Assembly: GCA_002385545.1 (NCBI GenBank)
Contig: DGDR01000228.1
Location: 692 to 32,321, forward strand
Length of the DNA stretch: 31,630 nt
Reading direction: 5' to 3'
From: Clostridium sp. UBA3947
GTDB lineage: Bacteria > Bacillota > Clostridia > Clostridiales > Clostridiaceae
The translations under genes were made by a program, and so were the position numbers. The notes below the pieces were generated by a model. That model searched no databases, was not told where the DNA came from, and saw only the letters and a program-made list of their open reading frames with translations. This document shows, one piece after another, positions 1 through 7,506 of the stretch; position 1 is the stretch's first letter; each line of letters opens with the position of its first letter.

Positions 1-197
1 GTTCTCTTATCAGCGTTATATGCTTGGATTGCATGTACTATAGTCTTTGCTCCTGATTGAATATTTGATCTTTCAGCTTTTGCTTGGTATCCTGCTATTC
101 TTGGAACTAATACTGCTCCTAATATAGCTAATATTGCTATAACTGCAATAAGCTCAATTAGTGTAAAACCTTTCTTTGTTTTTTTAATTTTTTTCAT
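1..197 (-). CDS. Type IV pilin-like prepilin, partial (N-terminal part only)
   Basis: This is the start of a major or minor pilin subunit that would be cleaved by prepilin peptidase and assembled into a type IV pilus at the membrane. About 65 residues are visible before the left edge. A short basic leader (nine residues, mostly Lys) ends in Gly10, followed by FTLIEL, so cleavage is expected between Gly10 and Phe11 and the canonical Glu5 of the mature pilin is present. A hydrophobic helix rich in Ile, Leu, Val and Ala then leads to an amphipathic stretch with PRIAGYQAKAE. The ATG at 195-197 follows an AGGAGG site with good spacing. It lies 50 bp after pilC, the order usual in clostridial pilus operons. 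The C-terminal globular part is off the window, so major versus minor pilin cannot be decided. Confidence 0.93.
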   Translation of the reverse strand, partial: MKKIKKTKKGFTLIELIAVIAILAILGAVLVPRIAGYQAKAERSNIQSGAKTIVHAIQAYNADKR

Positions 198-247
198 AAT
201 AATTCCTCCTTAATATTTTATATAAATTTTAAATTTAAACTAAATTA

Positions 248-1471
248 TTATGTTATAAAACAAATCTTACTTATGGCTGCCACAGTGTCATAAGAATCAA
301 ACATTGGTATTATTACTGCAATTATTATGAATCCTACAACTACGGCTAATAACATTATTATAATAGGTTCAATCATTGTAGTCATTTGTGCTCTAGCTGT
401 GTCCGCTTCTTTGTCATAGAAGGCTGCAGTTTTTCCCAACACATCATCTAAGGTACCTGATTCTTCTCCAATTTTTATCATTTGAATCAACATGGTTGAA
501 AAAATCTCTTTTGACTTTAGTGAGGCGCTTATAGAAATTCCTTTTTTTACATCCTCAACAGATTGTGCTAATATAGACTCTAAATACTTATTCTCCAATG
601 TCCTTGATACAATGGTCATACTTTCTATAACGGGTAAGCCGCTATTTAGAAGCATACCAAAGGTTCTAGCAAACTTAGCTTGGGCAATTTTAAGTGTCAA
701 TTTCCCAAACACAGGTATTTTTAATTTAAATTTATCTACTTCAATACTTTTTTCATTCTTTTTTCTTATATTAATAACTACAATCAATGCTACTACAACA
801 AATAAAATTATGTACCAATAGTTCCTCATAAAGTTACTCATTCCCAAAAGTATCTTTGTAGGTAAAGGTAACTTTTCAGGGTCGTCCATCATTGTTCCAA
901 GAAGTTTTGGAAGAACAAAGACTATCAAAAGATTCACTACTATAACCGCCACTATTGCAATTATTGCAGGATAGGTCATAGCTTGCTTAACTTTTTGACT
1001 TTGTTCAAATTCCTTATCGTAATAATCCGCCATTCTTACCATTATCTCATCCAAGCTACCACTAGCTTCTCCAACAGCAACCATATTAATAAGCATCTCT
1101 GGAAAAACACTTTGATTTTTCATAGAGGCTGATAAACTTCTACCTTTTTGCACATCATCATATAACATAGTAACTGCTTCAGCCAATTTCTTATTTTCTG
1201 TCTCATCCTTGAGTATTTCCAGAGCTTCTACAATATTCATACCTGATACAAGAATATAGGAAAACTTTCTACAAAATATCGCTATATCCTTGGTTTTCAC
1301 GGAGGCAAACTTTCCTAAATCGATATTTCCCTTACCCTCTTCTTTTATCATTAGCGGATAACAATTCATAGCCCTTAAAGCTGTTCTAACTGCATTTTCA
1401 TCTACCGCATCTATCTTTCCCTTTTTAATTTCACCATTAAGAAGTTTAGCTTCATATTGAAAAATTGGCAT
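248..1471 (-). CDS. pilC: Type IV pilus inner-membrane platform protein PilC (GspF family)
   Basis: This is the polytopic membrane platform that couples the PilB motor to pilin extraction. The 407 residues match the usual length of about 400. Two repeated T2SF domains are visible (about residues 66-190 and 268-390), each with the family pattern of a lone Gly-rich 'GEASGSLD' or 'GEESGTLD' segment (about 134-141 and 335-342). Predicted membrane helices lie near 167-188, 218-236 and 368-390. It starts 12 bp after the pilB stop and precedes the pilin gene, so the three are almost certainly co-transcribed. The last dozen residues after the final helix look poorly conserved, which is common. I use the generic PilC name; the protein could equally be labelled GspF-like. 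Confidence 0.93.
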   Translation of the reverse strand: MPIFQYEAKLLNGEIKKGKIDAVDENAVRTALRAMNCYPLMIKEEGKGNIDLGKFASVKTKDIAIFCRKFSYILVSGMNIVEALEILKDETENKKLAEAVTMLYDDVQKGRSLSASMKNQSVFPEMLINMVAVGEASGSLDEIMVRMADYYDKEFEQSQKVKQAMTYPAIIAIVAVIVVNLLIVFVLPKLLGTMMDDPEKLPLPTKILLGMSNFMRNYWYIILFVVVALIVVINIRKKNEKSIEVDKFKLKIPVFGKLTLKIAQAKFARTFGMLLNSGLPVIESMTIVSRTLENKYLESILAQSVEDVKKGISISASLKSKEIFSTMLIQMIKIGEESGTLDDVLGKTAAFYDKEADTARAQMTTMIEPIIIMLLAVVVGFIIIAVIIPMFDSYDTVAAISKICFIT

Positions 1472-1483
1472 CTATTTCACCTC

Positions 1484-3184
1484 CTATTCCTTTACAAAAG
1501 CTGTTCGAATAAGCTCATCAATAGTAGTTCTACCATTTAGCACAAGATTTTCACAGGCCTTTCTTATAGTTTTCATTCCATTTCGTATAGCTGCTTGTTT
1601 TATTTCTTCAACGTCTGCCTTTTTAGTTATAAGATCTCTAATCTCCTTTGTAACCTCCAAAATTTCATATACACCTAATCTACCTGAATAGCCTGTCTCA
1701 TCACATTTCAAACAACCTACACCGCGATAAAGCTTAATATCTTCACTAGGATCCACTCCAAGAATTCTTTTTTCGTAATCTGATGCAGTATACTCTTCGG
1801 CACAATGAGGACATATTCTTCTCACTAGACGTTGGGCTATAATACCAACTACAGAGCTTCCAACTAAATAAGATTGAATTCCCATGTCCATCAATCTAAC
1901 TACCGTTGATGGAGCATCGTTGGTATGAATAGTACTTAAAACTACGTGACCAGTTATCGCTGCTCTTATGGCTATCTCTGCTGTTTCACTATCTCTTATT
2001 TCTCCAATCATTACAATGTCAGGGTCTTGTCTAAGAATAGAACGTAAACCAGATGCAAATGTTAAGCCAGCCTTTGCATTTACATTTACTTGGTTAACTC
2101 CTTCCAGCATATATTCTACAGGGTCTTCAACGGTTACAATATTAACATCATCTCTATTTAGTTCTTTTAGTATAGAATATAAGGTTGTAGATTTACCGCT
2201 TCCAGTAGGTCCTGTAGCTAGTATAATTCCATATGGAGCCTGAATAATTCTATCTAGCTTTTCTAAATCATCAGGATCCATTCCTAATTGCTCCTTCGTT
2301 ATATTAAAGTTATTAGTATTTAGTATTCTAATAACTATTTTTTCTCCATATATGGTTGGAAGCACAGATACTCTCATGTCAATCTCTTTATTGTCTGACT
2401 TCATCTTAATTCTTCCGTCTTGAGGTATTCTTTTTTCAGCTATATTTAAATTTGAAAGTATCTTTATTCTAGTTACTAAAGATGCAAGGGAATCCTTAGA
2501 CAATCTTTGCTTTTCATGAAGCTGGCCATCTATTCTGTATCTAATCTTTACATAATTATCAAAGGGTTCTATATGAATATCACTGGTTCTAGCCTTTATC
2601 GCATCCTTCAAGATAGAGTCAACCAATTTTACTATAGGAGCATTATTGATTTCCTCTTCTGCCATAGCCTCTTTCATTTGCTTTTCTTTTTCTTCAGCAG
2701 ACATTTCATTTTGCTTGGAAAGCTCTTCTGCAGCCTTGGCTACATTTTGCCCAGAATAGTATTTATCTATAGCTTTGTTAATTTCTGATTTTGTTGCCAA
2801 AAATATTTGGACTTCGCAACCAGAAGTTATCCTGACATCGTCTGCAGCAAAGAAGTTCAATGGATCTTCCATTGCTACACTTAATACATATCCATTCAAT
2901 TCAAATGGTATTAGGGTATACTTTTTAGCTATGGCTAATGGTACTTTCTTTATTACTTCCTCGTCAATAACCATCCCATCTAGATATACTCGATTAAATC
3001 CTAACTGAAGTCGAAGAACTTCAAATATTTCTTCTTCTGTAATTAGTCCTTCCTCAATTAAAACTTCACCAAGCTTCTTTTTTGTATTTTTCTGCTTATC
3101 TAAAGCCTGCATAAGTTGTACTTCAGAAATTTTTCCATTTTCAACTAAGATGTTACCTAATTTCTTTTTAAACGCTAAAGACAT
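1484..3184 (-). CDS. pilB: Type IV pilus extension ATPase PilB with N-terminal MshEN domains
   Basis: This cytoplasmic hexameric ATPase drives pilus assembly through PilC. At the N-terminus are two copies of an MshEN-type motif (about residues 9-31 and 37-60), each of the form KLG..L...G.I followed by a Leu-rich helix; this family motif binds cyclic di-GMP in MshE and some PilB proteins. The secretion ATPase core follows: Walker A GPTGSGKS (325-332), an Asp/Walker B region near 384-398 (RQDPDIVMIGEIRD), and His-box residues near 412-420. Four cysteines (458, 461, 491, 494) form the zinc site typical of PilB and GspE but absent from the retraction ATPase PilT. At 566 residues it has full length. 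It is the first gene of the operon, behind a long leader and a clear promoter. Confidence 0.95.
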   Translation of the reverse strand: MSLAFKKKLGNILVENGKISEVQLMQALDKQKNTKKKLGEVLIEEGLITEEEIFEVLRLQLGFNRVYLDGMVIDEEVIKKVPLAIAKKYTLIPFELNGYVLSVAMEDPLNFFAADDVRITSGCEVQIFLATKSEINKAIDKYYSGQNVAKAAEELSKQNEMSAEEKEKQMKEAMAEEEINNAPIVKLVDSILKDAIKARTSDIHIEPFDNYVKIRYRIDGQLHEKQRLSKDSLASLVTRIKILSNLNIAEKRIPQDGRIKMKSDNKEIDMRVSVLPTIYGEKIVIRILNTNNFNITKEQLGMDPDDLEKLDRIIQAPYGIILATGPTGSGKSTTLYSILKELNRDDVNIVTVEDPVEYMLEGVNQVNVNAKAGLTFASGLRSILRQDPDIVMIGEIRDSETAEIAIRAAITGHVVLSTIHTNDAPSTVVRLMDMGIQSYLVGSSVVGIIAQRLVRRICPHCAEEYTASDYEKRILGVDPSEDIKLYRGVGCLKCDETGYSGRLGVYEILEVTKEIRDLITKKADVEEIKQAAIRNGMKTIRKACENLVLNGRTTIDELIRTAFVKE

Positions 3185-3397
3185 ATGCCATTCCCCTCAT
3201 GTTCAATATATTGTTATACAGATAACTTTTACCTTTCAACCTTCATGTTAACATTTTGCAGTCCAAGCAAAAGACTCCCTTGAAAGCAAAGGCATATAAA
3301 TTACTTGGTAAAAGTTTTAATTCTATCCCTTGTGCATCTAATTATACTCTAAAATACAAAATTTTCAATAGTTTGCCACCATATTTCTATCCTTTCT
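3185..3397 (-). promoter_or_regulatory. Long, probably structured 5' leader of the pilus operon
   Basis: From the predicted start near 3397 to the pilB ATG the mRNA would carry about 210 untranslated bases. On the minus strand an eight-base arm at 3301-3308 (CCAAGTAA) can pair with an arm at 3262-3269 (TTGCTTGG), including one G-U pair. An inner CCUU/AAGG hairpin fits inside it. A separate ten-base palindrome (ATGTTAACAT) sits at 3244-3253. I compared it by eye with the cyclic di-GMP class I and II riboswitch cores and did not find their conserved segments. No recognised riboswitch family is claimed. Confidence 0.4.
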
Positions 3398-3403
3398 TCT
3401 CTT

Positions 3404-3432
3404 ATTATATAATATTCTATAAAAATAGTAAA
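3404..3432 (-). promoter_or_regulatory. Sigma-A type promoter of the pilBC-pilin operon
   Basis: On the minus strand TTTACT (3427-3432) is followed after exactly 17 bases by TATAAT (3404-3409). It is the only strong match between the groEL terminator and pilB, and implies a start near 3397. Confidence 0.65.
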
Positions 3433-3533
3433 TTTCCTTTATAAACGCTGATTTTTTCGTATTTTTTTTTACTGCATTAATCGACATTTTTAAACACATT
3501 TAATAACAATGTTAATGTGATTAATTTTTAATA

Positions 3534-3569
3534 AAAAGAACCCCTTCACCTAAATGAAGAGTTTCTTTT
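3534..3569 (-). terminator. Intrinsic terminator of groESL
   Basis: Reading the minus strand, an A-rich arm AAAGAAACTCTTCA pairs with TGAAGGGGTTCTTT across a six-base loop, with one or two imperfect pairs, and is followed by TTTTTATT. It lies just after the groEL stop codon and separates groESL from the pilus promoter. Confidence 0.8.
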
Positions 3570-3577
3570 AAACTATA

Positions 3578-5200
3578 TTAGTACATTCCGTCCATTCCCA
3601 TTCCTGCACCAGGTGCTGGTTGGTTCTTTTCTGGAATATCTGCAACAACTGCTTCTGTTGTTAAGAAGGTAGCTGCAACAGATGCTGCATTTTGAAGAGC
3701 GCTTCTTGTAACCTTAGTTGGGTCAACTATACCAGCTTTAATCATGTTTACATACTGTCCATGTAAAGCGTCGTAGCCTACACCTGGTTCGCTGTTTCTA
3801 ACCTTTTCAATGATTACAGAACCTTCAACTCCAGCGTTAGTTGCAATCTGTCTTACAGGTTCTTCAAGAGCTCTCTTAATTATGCTGATACCAACCTTTA
3901 CATCTGGTTCATCAGAATCAAGCTTAGCAACTTCGTTGATAACGTTGATGTAAGCTGTTCCACCACCAGGAACGATACCTTCTTCTACAGCTGCCTTAGT
4001 AGCTGCAAGAGCATCTTCTATTCTTAGCTTCTTCTCCTTAAGCTCAGTTTCAGTAGCTGCACCAACTTTGATTACAGCAACACCGCCAGCGAGCTTTGCA
4101 AGTCTTTCTTGAAGCTTTTCTCTGTCAAAGTCAGAAGTAGTTTCTTCTATTTGTCTCTTGATTTGGGCAACTCTATTCTTGATTTCAGCCTTATCGCCCT
4201 TACCATTAACTATTGTAGTATTTTCCTTTGTAACCTTAACGCTTTCAGCAGTACCAAGCATGTCTAATGTAGCTTCTTTCAAGTCTTTTCCTAATTCCTC
4301 TGAAATTACTTCTCCACCAGTAAGAATAGCTATATCCTGAAGCATTTCCTTTCTTCTGTCACCAAAGCCTGGAGCTTTTACAGCAACACAAGTGAAGGTT
4401 CCTCTTAGCTTGTTAACTACTAATGTAGCCATAGCTTCGCCTTCAACGTCTTCAGCTATGATTAATAACTTCTTACCTTGCTGTACGATCTGTTCAAGTA
4501 TTGGAAGTATTTCTTGTATGTTAGAAATCTTCTTATCTGTGATAAGTATATATGGATTATCTAAGTTAGCTTCCATCTTATCTGTATCAGTAGCCATGTA
4601 TGGGCTTACATAACCTCTGTCAAATTGCATACCTTCAACTACGTCTAATTCTGTGCCCATGGACTTGGATTCTTCTACAGTGATAACACCTTCGCTACCT
4701 ACCTTTTCCATAGCATCTGCTATTAACTTACCGATTTCTTCATCAGCAGCGGAAATAGCAGCTACTCTTGATATATCTTCTTTTCCTTCAACTGGTCTAG
4801 AAATCTTCTTAATTTCTTCTACAGCCTTATCAACAGCCATCTTTATACCGTTTCTAACCATCATTGGGTTAGCACCAGCAGTTACGTTCTTTAAACCTTC
4901 TCTAATAATAGCCTGAGCTAACAAAGTTGCAGTTGTAGTACCGTCTCCAGCTACATCGTTAGTCTTTGTAGCAACTTCCTTAACAAGCTGAGCTCCCATA
5001 TTTTCATATTGATCTTCTAATTCGATTTCACGAGCAATAGTAACACCGTCATTTGTAATTAATGGTGCACCAAATTTCTTATCTAATACTACGTTTCTTC
5101 CCTTTGGTCCAAGAGTAACCTTTACAGTATCTGCAAGAATGTCAACACCTCTTTGCATCTTTCTTCTTGCTTCTTCACCTAAAATAATGCTTTTAGCCAT
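3578..5200 (-). CDS. groEL: Chaperonin GroEL (Hsp60)
   Basis: This is the 60-kDa chaperonin subunit forming the double-ring ATP-driven folding chamber in the cytoplasm. The 540 residues match the family length. Hallmarks seen include the N-terminal LGPKGRNVVLDKKFG, the ATP-site GDGTTTAT (near residues 85-92), the apical-domain GFGDRRKEML, the VPGGGTA loop, and a Gly/Met-rich tail ending GMGMDGMY. It begins 32 bp after groES with an AGGAGG-type site and forms a two-gene heat-shock operon with it. The CIRCE box upstream of groES predicts HrcA repression. Nothing looks unusual. Confidence 0.99.
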   Translation of the reverse strand: MAKSIILGEEARRKMQRGVDILADTVKVTLGPKGRNVVLDKKFGAPLITNDGVTIAREIELEDQYENMGAQLVKEVATKTNDVAGDGTTTATLLAQAIIREGLKNVTAGANPMMVRNGIKMAVDKAVEEIKKISRPVEGKEDISRVAAISAADEEIGKLIADAMEKVGSEGVITVEESKSMGTELDVVEGMQFDRGYVSPYMATDTDKMEANLDNPYILITDKKISNIQEILPILEQIVQQGKKLLIIAEDVEGEAMATLVVNKLRGTFTCVAVKAPGFGDRRKEMLQDIAILTGGEVISEELGKDLKEATLDMLGTAESVKVTKENTTIVNGKGDKAEIKNRVAQIKRQIEETTSDFDREKLQERLAKLAGGVAVIKVGAATETELKEKKLRIEDALAATKAAVEEGIVPGGGTAYINVINEVAKLDSDEPDVKVGISIIKRALEEPVRQIATNAGVEGSVIIEKVRNSEPGVGYDALHGQYVNMIKAGIVDPTKVTRSALQNAASVAATFLTTEAVVADIPEKNQPAPGAGMGMDGMY

Positions 5201-5232
5201 TCTTTAATCCCTCCTATACTGCTATTTTTTTA

Positions 5233-5517
5233 TTATTCTACAACGGCAAGAATATCCTCTTGTCTTACTATGGTGTATTCTACTCCGTCTAATTTAACCT
5301 CTGTACCAGAGTATTTGGAGATTATAACCTTCTCACCAACTTTAACCTGCATTACAACTTCTTTTCCATCTACAACTCCACCAGGACCAACAGCTACTAC
5401 TTCTGCCTCCTGTGGTTTTTCTTTTGCACTTCCTGGAAGAACTATACCGCTTTTAGTTGTTTCCTCAGCTTCTAATTTCTTTAATACGACTCTGTCACCA
5501 AGTGGTCTAATATTCAT
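5233..5517 (-). CDS. groES: Co-chaperonin GroES (Hsp10)
   Basis: This is the heptameric lid of the GroEL chamber. At 94 residues it is full length. It opens MNIRPLGDRVVLKK, carries the mobile-loop segment TTKSGIVLPG (about residues 21-30) that contacts GroEL, then the VVAVGPGG turn, and ends with the family-typical YTIVRQEDILAVVE. An AGGAGGGG ribosome site lies just before the ATG. It is the first gene of the CIRCE-controlled operon, with about 120 bases of leader between the promoter and the start codon. Confidence 0.99.
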   Translation of the reverse strand: MNIRPLGDRVVLKKLEAEETTKSGIVLPGSAKEKPQEAEVVAVGPGGVVDGKEVVMQVKVGEKVIISKYSGTEVKLDGVEYTIVRQEDILAVVE

Positions 5518-5608
5518 TTAAACCCCTCCTTAAGTTTTATTTGTGTATTACAAAACCCGAGTAAGCTATCTTTCCCTTGGGTTTTTTATACTTTGCCTTT
5601 TCATATTG

Positions 5609-5635
5609 TTAGCACTCCTTAACGTTGAGTGCTAA
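5609..5635 (-). promoter_or_regulatory. CIRCE operator (HrcA binding site)
   Basis: The sequence is TTAGCACTC, nine bases, then GAGTGCTAA: a perfect match to the CIRCE consensus. It covers the first transcribed bases downstream of the groES promoter, so HrcA bound here should block groESL transcription until heat or misfolded protein titrates GroEL away. Confidence 0.97.
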
Positions 5636-5645
5636 TACAATTATT

Positions 5646-5674
5646 ATAATAATTAAACTAACTTCTATTATCAA
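5646..5674 (-). promoter_or_regulatory. Promoter of groESL
   Basis: On the minus strand TTGATA (5669-5674) precedes TATTAT (5646-5651) with a 17-base spacer. The implied start, near 5640, places the CIRCE box immediately at the beginning of the transcript, which is the usual geometry. Confidence 0.6.
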
Positions 5675-5826
5675 ATGTAGAATACCTAATTTAACTCACA
5701 AAATTATTAATTTACTGTGATTTTCTAAATTAATCTTCCATTTGTACATTATTTCTATTATTTTCTTTCTTATACTCACTTTTTAGTAAATATTTCATTT
5801 AATTAGATTTAATGCTTAAAATAAGC

Positions 5827-5855
5827 TTGTTAATAAGGATTATTTTATATACAAT
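5827..5855 (+). promoter_or_regulatory. Promoter of the lit-like gene
   Basis: TTGTTA (5827-5832), 17 bases, TACAAT (5850-5855). It lies about 40 bp before the GGGAGG ribosome site of the gene at 5894 and is divergent from the groESL promoter. Between the two promoters (5675-5826) I see only AT-rich DNA. Confidence 0.55.
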
Positions 5856-5893
5856 AAGTATGGTTAACTAACCAAAACAGGGAGGTAAAATTA

Positions 5894-6583
5894 ATGTATA
5901 CTATGTCTTTAGGCTACAAAAAAAAATCAAGAATCAGCCGGATTATAACTACCTTAACAGCTTTATTCATTGCCTTTTTTTTAATCAGCTCTTCTGTAAA
6001 ACTAATCCTAAATGCTAAATTTTTATATTATTTCGATATAGATTATCTAAAAATAGCGAAAAATAATGATATGGATAAATCTACTATTATAGATAACTAT
6101 GACATTCTTATAAACTATATAAAGGATAAAGATATAAAAGAACTTAATTTTCCTGACTTTGAAATGTCTCCTCAAGGGAAGATACATTTTGAAGAGGTCA
6201 AAAAAATATTTATGTTCATAGACTATATATTTTATATAACTTTAGCCCTAAGTGTAACTTTCGTAATCCTGCAATTAATAAAAAGGCGTATTAAATTTTT
6301 AAAGATTGCATCTATAGCTTTAATATCTTTACCTGTGCTTTTAGCCATTCCCTTTGCTATAAACTTCGATGCAACCTTTACTACTTTTCACAAAATATTT
6401 TTTAATAATGATTATTGGCTTTTCGATCCAGAATTGGACCCTGTAATAAATATATTACCTCAAGAATTTTTTATGCACGCAGCTATAGGTATTCTATTAC
6501 TACTTATTATATTTAGCATAGTTCTGTATGTAATTTATAAAATTCTTGATAAGGGTTCCAGAGAAGATACATATATTTTCTAG
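5894..6583 (+). CDS. Lit-type membrane protein (DUF1461/TIGR01906; lipoprotein intramolecular transacylase family)
   Basis: This is a 229-residue integral membrane protein. Four hydrophobic helices are visible, near residues 17-40, 107-129, 137-157 and 195-217, with a hydrophilic loop between the first and second. Family signatures are HFEEVK (His98) and a block near 163-193 of the pattern FH.IFF.ND.WLFDP..DPV..ILP..FF (His166). I recognise these as the DUF1461/TIGR01906 family, whose characterised members (Lit in Enterococcus and Bacillus) move an acyl chain within diacylated lipoproteins to make the lyso form. The family assignment is from sequence; the biochemical role is inferred from relatives. 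The first ATG is eight bases after GGGAGG. Only three bases separate its stop from the convergent gene at 6587. Confidence 0.78.
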   Translation: MYTMSLGYKKKSRISRIITTLTALFIAFFLISSSVKLILNAKFLYYFDIDYLKIAKNNDMDKSTIIDNYDILINYIKDKDIKELNFPDFEMSPQGKIHFEEVKKIFMFIDYIFYITLALSVTFVILQLIKRRIKFLKIASIALISLPVLLAIPFAINFDATFTTFHKIFFNNDYWLFDPELDPVINILPQEFFMHAAIGILLLLIIFSIVLYVIYKILDKGSREDTYIF

Positions 6584-6586
6584 TAG

Positions 6587-7342
6587 CTACTTTTCATCCT
6601 TAAAATCCTTTAATAAATCTTTACCTTTTACACCACCAAAATAGAATAATATTATTAAGGATATGGCAATAAATACTATCAGGTGTTTATTGCCATTATA
6701 TATTCCGGCACCAAAGCTAGCAGATATTACAATAGCAGGTAGTCTTCCTATCATAGAAGCTATTATGAAATCCTTGAACTTCATATCAGTTATGCCAGCA
6801 ATATAGGCAATGGCATCCTTAGGAAAGCCAGGAATAAAATAAATAAAAAATACAAGCAATCTAATCCTTCTACTATGCTCCTTACTAGACTCTTTCCCCC
6901 TGCTTAGCAGTCCTCTAAATTGCTCTAATTTCCTTTGAGAAATAATAGCACTTAAAAAAGGCACACCTAGCTTGCGGGCTAGCAAAAATACTGCAACACT
7001 TCCTAATAATATACCAACCACGGATAATGTCGAACCTAAAACCACTCCATAAATATAGCCTCCTGCAGCCTGAAGAAACTCTCCAGGGATAAAAAAAATT
7101 ACTACTTGAAGAAATACTAAGGCTGTAAAAACTAGTATTCCTGCACCATGGAAGCTTTCTATTAGCTCTTTTAGTGCTTCAGGACTAGTTAGGCTATAGC
7201 TATAGCTTTGAACAAAAATATAAATCCCTGATGACAGTAAGCCTAATACAGTACCAACTAAAATTTCATACCTATAATAGTAAAGATAATTAAAAGGAAA
7301 GAACAGTCTTGAAGCCTTGCTATGCTTATCATAATTCTCCAT
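6587..7342 (-). CDS. TVP38/TMEM64 family (VTT domain) membrane protein
   Basis: This is a 251-residue polytopic membrane protein. It carries the SNARE-associated/VTT domain: a first segment with FIPGEFLQAAGGYIYG near residues 84-99, a long small-residue-rich helix, and the signature YFIPGFPKDAIAYIAGI near 172-188. Re-entrant loops of this domain are known from the DedA superfamily, in which several members are implicated in lipid carrier or phospholipid scrambling. Which lipid this protein handles cannot be told from sequence. An N-terminal helix is near residues 28-48 and a C-terminal one near 222-238. The ATG follows GGAGGG. It is transcribed toward the lit-like gene and appears monocistronic. 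Confidence 0.85.
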   Translation of the reverse strand: MENYDKHSKASRLFFPFNYLYYYRYEILVGTVLGLLSSGIYIFVQSYSYSLTSPEALKELIESFHGAGILVFTALVFLQVVIFFIPGEFLQAAGGYIYGVVLGSTLSVVGILLGSVAVFLLARKLGVPFLSAIISQRKLEQFRGLLSRGKESSKEHSRRIRLLVFFIYFIPGFPKDAIAYIAGITDMKFKDFIIASMIGRLPAIVISASFGAGIYNGNKHLIVFIAISLIILFYFGGVKGKDLLKDFKDEK

Positions 7343-7456
7343 ATAATCCCTCCAATTTTCATAATTTGGTTTTAGTATTCCACTATTGCCATGTAATATT
7401 ACTGAAATTAGAAGATAGGGGTTAGATATTTTATGGCTGAGATTAAACTAACGGAA

Positions 7457-7499
7457 ATAAAAAAAGATAGTGGCTTGTGTTTATTACAGCACTATCTTT
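7457..7499 (-). terminator. Intrinsic terminator of the glycosylase gene
   Basis: AAAGATAGTG (7463-7472) and CACTATCTTT (7490-7499) form a perfect ten-base stem. On the minus strand the right arm runs into seven T residues, as expected for a terminator of the gene whose stop is at 7507. Confidence 0.85.
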
Positions 7500-7506
7500 G
7501 GGTTGA

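Noticed and set aside
1484..3184. GspE of a type II secretion system
   Set aside because: The neighbours are a pilin and PilC in a low-GC Firmicute without an outer membrane, so the type IV pilus reading is preferred.
3185..3397. Cyclic di-GMP class I riboswitch before pilB
   Set aside because: Isolated similarities (GGCAAAC near 3373, GCACAAGGG near 3331) exist, but the GACGCAAAGCC and tetraloop-receptor segments and their spacing are absent.
3495..3519. CACATT...AATGTG inverted repeat between groEL and the pilus promoter
   Set aside because: It is short and AT-rich, about 60 bp upstream of the -35, with no match to an operator that I know.
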